Source: Sulfolobus sp. A20
GTDB lineage: Archaea; Thermoproteota; Thermoprotei_A; Sulfolobales; Sulfolobaceae
Direction: 5' to 3'
DNA length: 64,000 bases
Assembly (NCBI RefSeq): GCF_001719125.1
Contig: NZ_CP017006.1
Location: 434,001-498,000, forward strand
The notes under the pieces are model-generated. The model was not told where the DNA came from, ran no database searches, and saw only the letters and a program-made list of their open reading frames with translations. Both the position numbers and the translations under genes were made by a program. Below, in pieces: positions 49,792-57,513 of this stretch (position 1 is the first letter of the stretch; every line of letters begins with the position of its first letter).

Positions 49792-50058
49792 ATGCCTAAA
49801 CCAGCTCTACGTTCTAGGTCATTAAGAAGAATATATGTTAAGTTACCTAGTGGAAATACTGAAATACACTATGAAAGAAAGAGGAATGATGCTGCTAAAT
49901 GTGCTATTTGTAAGAAACCTTTACGCGGAGTAAAGACTGATAACTTACATAAATTTAGTAGGACGGAGAAAAGACCTCAAAGACCATTTGGTGGAGTTTT
50001 ATGCCATAGTTGTTTATCCAAAATAATTATACATGAGGTTAGAAAAAATATTATTTGA
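49792..50058 (+). CDS. rpl34e: 50S ribosomal protein L34e
   Basis: An 88-residue protein: PALRSRSLRRIYVKLPSGNTEIHYERKRNDAAKCAICKKPLRGV, with a zinc site formed by CAIC and a second pair CHSC near residues 77-80. It is a large-subunit protein of archaea and eukaryotes. It starts 17 bp after the DUF106 gene, and cmk follows after 16 bp. Confidence 0.94.
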   Translation: MPKPALRSRSLRRIYVKLPSGNTEIHYERKRNDAAKCAICKKPLRGVKTDNLHKFSRTEKRPQRPFGGVLCHSCLSKIIIHEVRKNII

Positions 50059-50074
50059 TTTTTGAGGAGTTTTT

Positions 50075-50635
50075 ATGATTATAGTAATTAGCGGTCCTGC
50101 TGGGAGTGGGAAGACCTCTGTAGCGAGTAGGCTAGCAAAGAGTTTATCCTTTAAGTTGGTTTCTGCAGGAAACTTATTTCGTGAGATAGCTAAAGAGAAA
50201 GATATGGATGTAATAAGTTTAAATAGGGTAGCGGAGTCTGATTTTGAAATAGATAAGTCTGTTGACAGGAGAATTTATGAATATTTATTAAGCGAGAAAG
50301 ATCTGGTCATTGAGTCACATATCGCTGGTTGGTTATTTAGAGAATATGCAAATGTAACGATCTATTTATGGGCTCCTCTTAAAGTTAGAGCAACTAGAAT
50401 TTCTATGAGAGATAATATTCCTTACAACGAAGCATTAATTCAAATCATTAGGAGAGAGTATATGCATTATAGAAGGTTTAAAAAATTTTACGGTATAGAT
50501 ATAAATGATTTATCAGTTTTTGATTTAGTGATAAATACAAACAACATGAGCTTAGATAATGTAGTTAAAGTAATACTTACTTATCTTTTATCAATTTCGT
50601 CTAACTCTGGCTCTATAAAAAATGAAGCCAAGTAA
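50075..50635 (+). CDS. cmk: Cytidylate kinase
   Basis: A 186-residue archaeal CMP kinase: [45 protein letters not shown] at the start, with the P-loop GPAGSGKT at residues 6-13, and [15 protein letters not shown] plus [30 protein letters not shown] later. It phosphorylates CMP and dCMP. A TTTTGAGGAGTTTTT ribosome-binding site precedes it. In many archaea the next genes are L14e and the pseudouridine synthase Cbf5; here the next genes encode the Ced membrane proteins. Confidence 0.93.
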   Translation: MIIVISGPAGSGKTSVASRLAKSLSFKLVSAGNLFREIAKEKDMDVISLNRVAESDFEIDKSVDRRIYEYLLSEKDLVIESHIAGWLFREYANVTIYLWAPLKVRATRISMRDNIPYNEALIQIIRREYMHYRRFKKFYGIDINDLSVFDLVINTNNMSLDNVVKVILTYLLSISSNSGSIKNEAK

Positions 50636-50644
50636 TGATAGTAG

Positions 50645-50887
50645 ATGGTAAGTTTAATTCAATTCATTCAGAACCTTGATTCAGAAGTCACTGAAGTAGC
50701 GTGGAGCATATTTATATTAGCATGGGCAATAGGCTGGGCCCTTAGAGGATCACCAATTCCTATATTTAGAGTAAAGAGAACTGGCCAAGATTTAATAGAA
50801 GATGCGATACTTGCTGCATTTTGGATTGCTATAGGTTCTACGGTGTTTTCGTTGATTACTTACTTAGCATCCCAGGTAGGGGGGTAA
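50645..50887 (+). CDS. cedA1: CedA1, small membrane protein / pilin of the crenarchaeal DNA-import system
   Basis: An 80-residue protein with two hydrophobic helices: residues 15-32 (TEVAWSIFILAWAIGWAL) and 55-75 (ILAAFWIAIGSTVFSLITYLA). A short basic loop (PIPIFRVKRTGQDLIED) joins them. Size, topology and position directly before a larger polytopic protein and a second tiny membrane protein match CedA1 of the Ced system (Saci_0567-0569 in S. acidocaldarius). CedA1-type proteins form a VirB2-like pilin in Aeropyrum. The link is from memory of family layout and needs a similarity search. It starts 9 bp after cmk. Confidence 0.75.
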   Translation: MVSLIQFIQNLDSEVTEVAWSIFILAWAIGWALRGSPIPIFRVKRTGQDLIEDAILAAFWIAIGSTVFSLITYLASQVGG

Positions 50888-50894
50888 AAAATAA

Positions 50895-51680
50895 ATGAGT
50901 TATTCTCCCTTTTATATACTATTTTTATCTATGAACATAGCAACTTTAACCTATATTCTAGGAGCATTATTTTACGGTCTTCCAATCCCTGTATATGGCG
51001 TTAAAAAGTGGGGTCCCAGAATGATAAGTGATGCGATATATGCGGGGGTTTGGATAAATATTTATGGGCTTATTATAGTCTTAGCTAACGAATTACAAAA
51101 TTTATTAGGAGTAAATTGGAGTATATTTTATACGTACTTAACTAATTTGGAAGCACAAGCTTTCTATCTAATGTTTGAGTTGAAGAGTATTTACTATACA
51201 TTAGTAAATATTAAAGCCGCGGCGGCAGCTCCAGTGTTTATACCTTTACTTCAGTTCTCCTCATTTATATCAGATATAGTTTTTTTATTACAATTTATTA
51301 TTGATATTGGAGAGTTTGTTCAAAATTCTTTCATGATTTTAATAGCAATAGGTATCTTGCTACTTTCGTTACCGTTTAGAATAGGAAAGGGTATAGGTGG
51401 AAGCTTAATATCGTCATCAATCGTATTTTATATCGGTCTACCCTATTTGCCAATTTTCATGCAGAACATCTATTCCCCACCAACTCAACTACAGTACATT
51501 CCAGTATCTGATTTAAACGTGGTTATAGAGACAATAGTTGGATTAGTCCCATCTCTCGTTATGGCTTTTATAATAATTCCTATAATATATATCAGCATAT
51601 TGGCAGGATTATCGATAGGTTTAGGTAACGCTATTGGTGGTTCCGGTGGAAAAATTCCATTTCCGATAGATTTATTTTAA
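50895..51680 (+). CDS. cedA: CedA, polytopic membrane component of the DNA-import system
   Basis: A 261-residue integral membrane protein with about six to seven predicted helices (starting FYILFLSMNIATLTYILGALFYG; later ISDIVFLLQFIIDIGEFVQ, SFMILIAIGILLLSLPF, VETIVGLVPSLVMAFIIIPIIYISILAGLSIGLGNAIGG). In S. acidocaldarius CedA is needed in recipient cells to import DNA from partners aggregated by UV-induced pili; the ATPase CedB (encoded elsewhere) powers the system. The first two helices and loop (GLPIPVYGVKKWGPRMISDAIYAGVW) are clearly related to CedA1 next door, which suggests a CedA1-type fusion. The spacing is 7 bp from cedA1. Confidence 0.78.
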   Translation: MSYSPFYILFLSMNIATLTYILGALFYGLPIPVYGVKKWGPRMISDAIYAGVWINIYGLIIVLANELQNLLGVNWSIFYTYLTNLEAQAFYLMFELKSIYYTLVNIKAAAAAPVFIPLLQFSSFISDIVFLLQFIIDIGEFVQNSFMILIAIGILLLSLPFRIGKGIGGSLISSSIVFYIGLPYLPIFMQNIYSPPTQLQYIPVSDLNVVIETIVGLVPSLVMAFIIIPIIYISILAGLSIGLGNAIGGSGGKIPFPIDLF

Positions 51681-51689
51681 GGTGATAAA

Positions 51690-51845
51690 ATGAAGAGCTC
51701 AACAGTAATAATATTTCTCTTACTAGCTGACACAATAATTGCGTATATATATCTAAAAAATATTTATTTTGTATTATGGAGTGGCATATTGATAGCAATC
51801 ATATTTCTAATTAATAAATTTATTTTGAAGAAGGTTGAGGGCTAG
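51690..51845 (+). CDS. cedA2: CedA2, 51-residue membrane protein
   Basis: A very short gene: ATG 51690-51692 to TAG 51843-51845, after GGTGATAAA. The product (MKSSTVIIFLLLADTIIAYI..., ending ILKKVEG) has two hydrophobic helices (about 5-20 and 27-43) joined by a short YLKN turn, with a basic C-terminal end. Its position 9 bp behind cedA and its two-helix topology fit CedA2, the third gene of the ced operon. Nothing beyond topology and context supports this. Confidence 0.65.
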   Translation: MKSSTVIIFLLLADTIIAYIYLKNIYFVLWSGILIAIIFLINKFILKKVEG

Positions 51846-51962
51846 ACTGACCTGACTTCTTTTCCTTTCTAACTTCTTTGGTCATAAATAAAGTAGTCCT
51901 TTGTCTTCCTCCCATTTATATCATCAATTAACTATTAATGTTAGAAACATATTATAAATTTT

Positions 51963-52382
51963 ATGAATCCATACGAGTTTTTCGATCACACTGCAGATAT
52001 AGGTATTAGGGCTTATGGAAATTCACTAGAGGAAGCTTTTTCTAACGCTGCCTTAGCTGTTTTCGAAATAATGACTGATACTACTAAAGTACAGCCGTTG
52101 GAATATCGAGAGGTGTTTCTAAATGGATATGATCTCGAAAATTTATTATACAAATGGATAGAAGAGTTGCTATATTACTATGATACCGAATTGATGCTGT
52201 TCAGTAAGTTCGATATTGTAATAAATGAAGAAAATATGGTTTTACAAGGAAAGGCATGGGGAGAGAGGTTTAATGAAGCTAAACATGAAAGAAGAACTCT
52301 AGTTAAAGCCATGACTTATCACGAGATGTCTATACAAAGATCCGATAACAGATTCATAATTACTTTTGTCGTTGATATCTAG
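51963..52382 (+). CDS. Archease
   Basis: A 139-residue protein: YEFFDHTADIGIRAYGNSLEEAFSNAALAVFEIMTD at the start, LYKWIEELLYYYDTE in the middle, and the closing HEMSIQRSDNRFIITFVVDI. Acidic residues (Asp8, the first Asp of DIG, and the final Asp) bind a metal. Archease activates the tRNA-splicing ligase RtcB, which joins exons of intron-containing tRNAs such as those in this window. It is 117 bp from the Ced operon and overlaps the archaemetzincin gene by 23 bp, tail to tail. Confidence 0.92.
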   Translation: MNPYEFFDHTADIGIRAYGNSLEEAFSNAALAVFEIMTDTTKVQPLEYREVFLNGYDLENLLYKWIEELLYYYDTELMLFSKFDIVINEENMVLQGKAWGERFNEAKHERRTLVKAMTYHEMSIQRSDNRFIITFVVDI

Positions 52383-52905
52383 AAATAATATTGGAAATCT
52401 TCATTCTGCAACTTTCGCAAAAGTATTTACTCTTTTTGTCAACGTCTTCTATATTAACGCTAAAATTCATTACGCAACCATGATTTTCACAGTGTCTTAA
52501 ACCTAAGGTATGTCCTACTTCATGAACAACTTCTTTTATAACTCTTTCTGTGAATAAATTCAAATCACTCTCTCTCTTATAAAATTCCTCTCTGAGTCTA
52601 CTAGTGAATATTATGCAATAGTTCTCCACGGCTAGTCCGAAAATAAAGTTATAACCATTAACATATCCATCTGCATCTAACAAAAACACTACTGAGTCAT
52701 ATTTTAAATTATATTCATTTTTTAAATACTTTAGTAATTCAGCAGCATTATACTGCAATCTTTCCCAGTTAAAACTTGATATCGGTAAATATCTTCTAGT
52801 ATCAAGCAATATGTCAACATCAAAACCATATGTATTTAAATGGCTGGATATTTCCTCCAATATACTCTTTTCCATTAACGATAAAGGTATAATGAGAACT
52901 TTCAT
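52360..52905 (-). CDS. Archaemetzincin-like metalloprotease
   Basis: A 181-residue protein with the full archaemetzincin signature: HEVGHTLGLRH at 128-138, C139, C144, M146 (MNFS), and CESC at the end. The first zinc is held by three histidines with a catalytic Glu129, and the second zinc site is a four-cysteine knot unique to this family. There is no signal peptide, so it is probably cytoplasmic. Substrates are unknown. The gene is transcribed alone, its promoter lying in the 52,906-53,000 region. Confidence 0.92.
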   Translation of the reverse strand: MKVLIIPLSLMEKSILEEISSHLNTYGFDVDILLDTRRYLPISSFNWERLQYNAAELLKYLKNEYNLKYDSVVFLLDADGYVNGYNFIFGLAVENYCIIFTSRLREEFYKRESDLNLFTERVIKEVVHEVGHTLGLRHCENHGCVMNFSVNIEDVDKKSKYFCESCRMKISNIISRYQRQK

Positions 52906-53019
52906 ACCTCAAACCTCATATTAACTTTACCATGATATTACAGGCCCTTACATGTATTAGGGTGACGAACTTAGTTTTAATACGGTTGTTTAAAAATTTT
53001 TATCTAACTTAGAGGGAAA

Positions 53020-53115
53020 GGGAGAAAATATAAATGTAGGGACCCCTGGAGACCCTGCTTCATTGGCCCCATATACTCTTTTTTGGGCTCTCCAAGGGTG
53101 TCGCCAGGTCCCCGT
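53020..53115 (+). ncRNA. Candidate structured non-coding RNA
   Basis: A GC-rich island of about 75 bp in AT-rich flanks can form a long hairpin: GGGA (53039-53042) with TCCC (53109-53112); CCTGG (53045-53049) with CCAGG (53104-53108); GAC/CCC of 53050-53055 with GGG/GTC near 53096-53102; TTGG (53063-53066) with CCAA (53092-53095); CCC (53067-53069) with GGG (53085-53087) around an AT-rich loop. A TATA-like sequence sits 25-30 bp upstream of the predicted start. It has no C/D boxes and no terminal ACA, and no similarity I recognise to SRP, RNase P or 5S RNA. Confidence 0.55.
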
Positions 53116-53134
53116 TAAAAATAAAAGGATGAAA

Positions 53135-53144
53135 AATTATAAAG
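53135..53144 (+). promoter_or_regulatory. TATA box of tRNA-Phe
   Basis: AATTATAAAG at 53135-53144 is about 25 bp upstream of the tRNA-Phe 5' end at 53167. Confidence 0.6.
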
Positions 53145-53166
53145 TCTTAGCTAGTACAGATATAGT

Positions 53167-53254
53167 GCCGCCGTAGCTCAGCCCGGGAGAGCGCCCGGCT
53201 GAAGTTTAAAAAGCAGGGACCGGGTTGTCCGGGGTTCAAGTCCCCGCGGCGGCA
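53167..53254 (+). tRNA. tRNA-Phe (GAA) with 14-nt intron
   Basis: The acceptor GCCGCCG pairs with CGGCGGC plus discriminator A. The anticodon stem CCCGG/CCGGG holds CTGAAG, a 14-nt insert (TTTAAAAAGCAGGG) and a final A, giving anticodon GAA. The insert is at the 37/38 position. The T-arm is CCGGGGTTCAAGTCCCCG. The gene lies 20 bp before the target-site copy flanking the 656-bp element. Confidence 0.92.
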
Positions 53255-53282
53255 CTTTAATAAAATCTTTCATTGATGTTAG

Positions 53283-53938
53283 GTGTGTGGACAACAATTT
53301 CATCCACCTCCATAAAATTTTATTCTAACTTATGCTAAATAGATTTCGAGTAAATTGTATTGAAGAATATTTTTAACCATCTCGTTATTGTGTTCTCTGT
53401 TGAGTTCCATGTGGAGTCCATACTTGCTAGTTTTAGGCTTCTGAACACTTACTAAGCTTGCCAAAAGTTTCAATACCATGTTTTAACCAAGAGAATGCCT
53501 TGTAGACTTATCGTGTAACTTTATCCCTCCAATTCTCAAGCTTACATAAACGTGGAAACCACTCTTACATGAAGAACACAACTAGCCTAGACTCGTAATG
53601 CCTAACAACCCATCTCACCATTAACCCTCGACAACGAGTAAATGATCCCCATGCTTAACATCAACCTTAACCTCGTAATTAACATTAGCCAACTTGTGAA
53701 AAACAAGGTAGTGTGAGGTAGTAAAGTCCTTTAGCCTAGCAAGTAAAAGGCTAATACAATCTCGTCCAAGGAGTGGAACCTAGGCTTAAAAGGGTAGAGA
53801 TAATTTGGGTGAGGGCGAGAAAATCAAACCTATTGATATTCTCGCTCCAATAAACAACTCGTCCTCATCCTAAAAATACTTTTCCACGATAAAGAAAATT
53901 CAATTTATATCAAAACAACCAAATTGTTGTCTACACAC
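53283..53938. mobile_element. 656-bp non-autonomous transposable element with 18-bp terminal inverted repeats and 8-bp target duplication
   Basis: The ends are GTGTGTGGACAACAATTT (53283-53300) and the inverted GTGTGTAGACAACAATTT (53921-53938), 17 of 18 matching. GATGTTAG is directly repeated on both sides (53275-53282 and 53939-53946), an 8-bp target duplication. The interior has only decayed minus-strand frames. One 50-codon stretch (53621-53779) carries LVFHKLANVNYEVKVDVKHGD, and a neighbouring frame reads FHSLDEIVLAFYLLG, so this looks like a frameshifted transposase remnant. Both arms match the 220-bp element at 10526-10745. I cannot assign the insertion-sequence family. Confidence 0.85.
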
Positions 53939-54085
53939 GATGTTAGTGAAGTTGCTTTTTTAATTTTTTAAAACAAAAAGCGAGTTAGTTTAAAATGCCT
54001 ATAGGTAATTATTTTGTATTCTAAAAAATTCTTAACTTATTATGATATGTTGTATGGAAATAAAACTTATATTAACACTAAAATA

Positions 54086-54111
54086 TTCACATTCTGAGTC
54101 AGATATGTGAA
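54086..54111. promoter_or_regulatory. Inverted repeat TTCACAT / ATGTGAA upstream of the ABC module
   Basis: TTCACAT at 54086-54092 and ATGTGAA at 54105-54111 form a perfect 7-bp inverted repeat with a 12-bp spacer, a plausible site for a dimeric regulator. It is about 150 bp before the ATPase start. Confidence 0.4.
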
Positions 54112-54182
54112 GACAATGAAAGTGTACATGCTAGTTCATTATATAGTAAGAATTATGAGATATTTAACAATCTCGAATATTG

Positions 54183-54208
54183 TTTTGATATCGAAAACGT
54201 TATCAAAA
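54183..54208. promoter_or_regulatory. Inverted repeat TTTTGATA / TATCAAAA next to the ABC promoter
   Basis: TTTTGATA (54183-54190) and TATCAAAA (54201-54208) are perfect 8-bp inverted halves with a 10-bp spacer. The right half runs into the predicted TATA box, so a bound protein would be expected to block or modulate transcription of the operon. Confidence 0.45.
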
Positions 54209-54242
54209 AACTTATTAGCTTCGTCATTAGACTTCTTCTAAT

Positions 54243-54248
54243 GAGGTG
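54243..54248 (+). promoter_or_regulatory. Shine-Dalgarno that decides the ATPase start
   Basis: GAGGTG at 54243-54248 is 9 bp before ATG 54258. A GTG inside it (54246) is also in frame but would lie within the ribosome-binding site, so the ATG is the better start. Confidence 0.6.
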
Positions 54249-54257
54249 CCGAATAAC

Positions 54258-54962
54258 ATGAATAATGAGGAGATTATAGTAGATGCTGTTGATTTGTCTA
54301 AGGTTTATAAGACTAAGAAGGCTGAGTATGTCGCATTAAGAGGCGTATCACTTAAGGTTAGAAAAGGTGAATTTTTAATAATTGCTGGTCCATCTGGTTC
54401 TGGCAAAACCACTCTCCTTGATTTGATAGGATTACTTGATACACCATCTAGCGGTAAAATTATAATCAATAATATAGACGTTACTAACTTTAATGAAGAT
54501 CAGAGGGCTAATTTCAGAAAGAAGTATATTGGCTTTGTTTTTCAGTCGTATAATCTAATAACATATCTTTCAGTCTTGGAAAATGTTGAGCTGGCTTTAG
54601 CTTCTTTAGGGATACCAGCGTGGAAAAGAAGGGAAAAGGCAGAGGAGATTTTATCATTAATACCCGGTATGTTAGAACTAAAGAATAAAAAACCTAATGA
54701 ACTATCTGGTGGTCAACAGCAAAGAGTGGCTATTGCAAGGGCTCTAGCAAATGATCCTAAAATATTAATCGCTGATGAACCTACTGCAAATCTTGACTCA
54801 AAAACCGGGTTGGCAATAGTAGAATTGATAAGTAAATTGAACAAAGAAAAGAACGTTACTGTTATAATGGCTACACATGACCCAGATATGATGAGATATG
54901 CTGATAGGATAGTTTACATTAGGGATGGTCAAATAGAGAAGGAGGTTGTCCAAAACGAGTAA
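54258..54962 (+). CDS. ABC transporter ATP-binding protein (LolD/MacB type)
   Basis: About 234 residues from ATG 54258 (238 if GTG 54246 is used). It has Walker A GPSGSGKT at 44-51, a Q-loop in FVFQSYNLI, the signature LSGGQQQRVAIARAL near 143-157, Walker B ILIADEPTANLDS and the H-loop ATHD. It belongs to the MacB/LolD/FtsE group, whose ATPases power mechanotransmission through FtsX-type permeases rather than classic substrate import. It overlaps the next gene by 17 bp and is the first gene of a three-gene unit with the exported protein and the permease. The substrate is unknown. Confidence 0.92.
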   Translation: MNNEEIIVDAVDLSKVYKTKKAEYVALRGVSLKVRKGEFLIIAGPSGSGKTTLLDLIGLLDTPSSGKIIINNIDVTNFNEDQRANFRKKYIGFVFQSYNLITYLSVLENVELALASLGIPAWKRREKAEEILSLIPGMLELKNKKPNELSGGQQQRVAIARALANDPKILIADEPTANLDSKTGLAIVELISKLNKEKNVTVIMATHDPDMMRYADRIVYIRDGQIEKEVVQNE

Positions 54963-57513
54963 AGTAGGAATTATTTTGTCCGTTTTAGTTATCTTTTCTC
55001 TTCTTTTTTCATTATCAAATTTAACTAATACTGCATCTGAAGCCTCAGCTGGCTATTTTACCACATCGTCACAATGGTTAGTCTCACCACCGTACGTAGC
55101 ACCTGGAGAGAAACTAGTCCCATTGCAAGTTACACTAGTTTATCACGGTTATACAAATATAACTAACGTTCAGATATATCCAGTGGAGTCTTCACCATTT
55201 ATTGTAACCTCTAATACTCAAACTTACTCTTTCCCGATTATAATACCTGGACAAGAATACACTTTGACCTTCATAGGTAATATCACGCCTAATATACCGT
55301 TAGGAGTATACGACTTTTACATTCAAGTTTATTACACTATTAACGGGATAGAACAAGTTCAAGACGTGACTGTTCAAATCCCTATAATGGGGTATTTACA
55401 ATTCTATGCACAATCTTCAATTTCCGGAATAGTCTTTCCTGGAGAACATGACTTACCGGTAATACTAACAATATTTAACACAGGTAACACTAATGCCTAT
55501 AACGTAACCTTATTTACTAATAGTACGTATCCGATAGATTTCATGGCTAAAGTTACTCATATACCAATAATACAAGCAGGATCCTCTTATTCTGTTCAAC
55601 TGACAGCTAACATATATAATAATGCGAGTATTGGTACTTATCAGATTCCTCTAACAATTTTGGCATATGGGAAATATTATTCATTAAATGTATCGATTTC
55701 GATAAACAGTAATCAAAGCATCGAAGGAGAAATCCTAAATCCAAATATTATATTAAGCGAAGGACCAAACAGTAAAGGAGTTACCTTTCAATTATCCTTA
55801 ATTTATACTGGTCCAGTTAATATAGAGAGTTACTCAGTAGAACTATTACTACCTAAGGGTATAACGAATGTGACCGGAGGAAGCGCTATTTACTTTTTCG
55901 GAGGACTACTACAACCGGAATCAGAAGTATCTATACCAATAAATATTAATATTAATAACGTATCATTAGGTTCTTATTCTATTCCAGTTAAAATCGTTTG
56001 GAATGCTATTGAAGGCGAGGGTTCAGTAGTCAGTATAACTCAGTATTCATCATTCTCCTTGACACTATTAGGTACTTCAAACATCCAAGTAGTTCCTTCA
56101 TCATCCCTTCTCTATGCCGGAACGGTAAATAATATTACCTTAAATATAAGGAACACTGGAAATGGGAACATATACAACTTGTCAATAATGCCCTCAACCT
56201 CAGTTTCAATATTGAATACTTTACCTAAAATTTCTTTACTTAAGCCAAATCAAACAGTAGATATACCTTTACAAATATACGTTCCTTCAAGTTTACAGGG
56301 AGGTAGTATACAGCTTAGCATAACTATAGACTACTTAAATTCTATATATCAACAATCTCAGTATCAAGAGCAAATAGGATTTTATGTTACTCAAATTGTT
56401 CCATCAAATCCAATAATAGCTAGCGTTAATGAGACTCTGATTATACCGGGTGAATCTAATAGTGATGATATTGTCTTAGTTAATACTCTGAACGAAACTC
56501 TCTATAACATCTCAGTTATTTTGACATCTCCACTATACATCAACGCAACTCTATTTAATATTCCAGCGTTAAAACCAAACTCCCTATATTTCATTCCTAT
56601 AACATTATTATCTCAGGATTCTGGAATATATTCCATAAGTGTTTCTATTACATTTTATCAAGAAAATATTCAAAGGCAGGAAGAGTTATCTATTCCTATT
56701 TACGTAGAGCAGATAAATTCACCTTCAATTCCAATACTAATATCTTTCAATACTTCAACTATATTGGAAGGACAAACCCAGGATCTGGAGTTAAAAATAT
56801 CTAATATCTTAAATGAGCCTCTCTACAACGTTACAGTATCGTTATCTACTCAAGGTCAAATTTACTTGAACGATACAAATATTATTATACCAGTTTTAAA
56901 GCCATTACAAAATCTTGAATTTCCTATCCAAGTTTACACCTCAACTTCCGGTATTGTAAGTTTACAAGCTACAGTAACTTATTACCAGTCTGGACAGCTA
57001 AAGACTTTTAACGAGTTATTAAACACTCTATCTGCAGGCTCAGTCAACATTGTGATTACCGGTATTTCATCTGTTCCAACAATAGCTACTCCAGGAGGAA
57101 TAGTATCTATTACCGCTACTATATACAATTTTGGTACTGGTCCAGCAAATGGATTAACCGTTACTGTTTACCCACCTAGAGGAATACAAGTTATTGGAGA
57201 GAATACTTATTATATTGGGAACCTGGGATCTGATACTTCATCAACGTTTACATTTGCGTTTAAGATATTAAATACTACTACACCCGGAAGATATACTATT
57301 CCTATTGTTTACACGTATACTAACAATATAGGTCAAGTCATTCATTCTAATTCTAGCATAACGTTAACAATAGCTAATAGTAGTGGTTTCTTTAGAACTA
57401 CAAGTGCTAAAGATAGGGGTATTGCTATTGATTTACCATTAATCATTATCTTAGTTATTATTGTGATTATTATAGTAATTATAGCCATTTATCTCCTTAG
57501 AGTTAGGAGGTGA
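54946..57513 (+). CDS. Large exported protein with repeated Ig-like domains and C-terminal membrane anchor (COG1361 type)
   Basis: An 855-residue protein. Residues 6-26 are a signal-like hydrophobic segment (VGIILSVLVIFSLLFSLSNL). Then follow about six repeats of roughly 110-130 residues, each with a pattern like (NxGN/NTLNE)xxYNV(S/T), a PxLxPxxxxxxPIxI strand and a GxYxIxVxI strand. These resemble NPCBM/NEW3-like or S-layer-associated (COG1361) Ig folds. A final helix (LPLIIILVIIVIIIVIIAIYLL) with RVRR anchors it outside the membrane. Asn-x-Ser/Thr sites are abundant, as in glycosylated Sulfolobus surface proteins. The TTG start lies directly after GGAGG, an unusually close ribosome site. 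Confidence 0.75.
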   Translation: MSKTSKVGIILSVLVIFSLLFSLSNLTNTASEASAGYFTTSSQWLVSPPYVAPGEKLVPLQVTLVYHGYTNITNVQIYPVESSPFIVTSNTQTYSFPIIIPGQEYTLTFIGNITPNIPLGVYDFYIQVYYTINGIEQVQDVTVQIPIMGYLQFYAQSSISGIVFPGEHDLPVILTIFNTGNTNAYNVTLFTNSTYPIDFMAKVTHIPIIQAGSSYSVQLTANIYNNASIGTYQIPLTILAYGKYYSLNVSISINSNQSIEGEILNPNIILSEGPNSKGVTFQLSLIYTGPVNIESYSVELLLPKGITNVTGGSAIYFFGGLLQPESEVSIPINININNVSLGSYSIPVKIVWNAIEGEGSVVSITQYSSFSLTLLGTSNIQVVPSSSLLYAGTVNNITLNIRNTGNGNIYNLSIMPSTSVSILNTLPKISLLKPNQTVDIPLQIYVPSSLQGGSIQLSITIDYLNSIYQQSQYQEQIGFYVTQIVPSNPIIASVNETLIIPGESNSDDIVLVNTLNETLYNISVILTSPLYINATLFNIPALKPNSLYFIPITLLSQDSGIYSISVSITFYQENIQRQEELSIPIYVEQINSPSIPILISFNTSTILEGQTQDLELKISNILNEPLYNVTVSLSTQGQIYLNDTNIIIPVLKPLQNLEFPIQVYTSTSGIVSLQATVTYYQSGQLKTFNELLNTLSAGSVNIVITGISSVPTIATPGGIVSITATIYNFGTGPANGLTVTVYPPRGIQVIGENTYYIGNLGSDTSSTFTFAFKILNTTTPGRYTIPIVYTYTNNIGQVIHSNSSITLTIANSSGFFRTTSAKDRGIAIDLPLIIILVIIVIIIVIIAIYLLRVRR

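Larger units (their letters stand above)
52906..53166. other. Intergenic region with TATA box and folded RNA candidate
   Basis: This stretch holds the promoter of the divergent archaemetzincin gene, then a strong plus-strand TATA-like TTTAAAAATTTTTA at 52989-53002, followed by the folded segment 53039-53112. The tRNA-Phe TATA box lies at 53135-53144. No reading frame is supported. Confidence 0.55.
53947..54245. other. Leader region of the ABC transporter operon
   Basis: About 300 bp of AT-rich DNA without a gene. It holds two perfect inverted repeats (listed separately) and a TATA-like AAACTTATTAG at about 54208-54218, which would place transcription start near 54240. Confidence 0.5.

Noticed and set aside
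53020-53115. H/ACA guide RNA, SRP RNA or 5S rRNA interpretations of the folded segment
   Set aside because: There is no ACA after the basal stem, no pseudouridylation pocket of the right geometry, and neither the length nor the motifs match SRP or 5S RNA.
53283-53938. CRISPR array or phage remnant in the 656-bp non-coding element
   Set aside because: There are no spaced direct repeats. Terminal inverted repeats plus a target duplication fit a transposable element.
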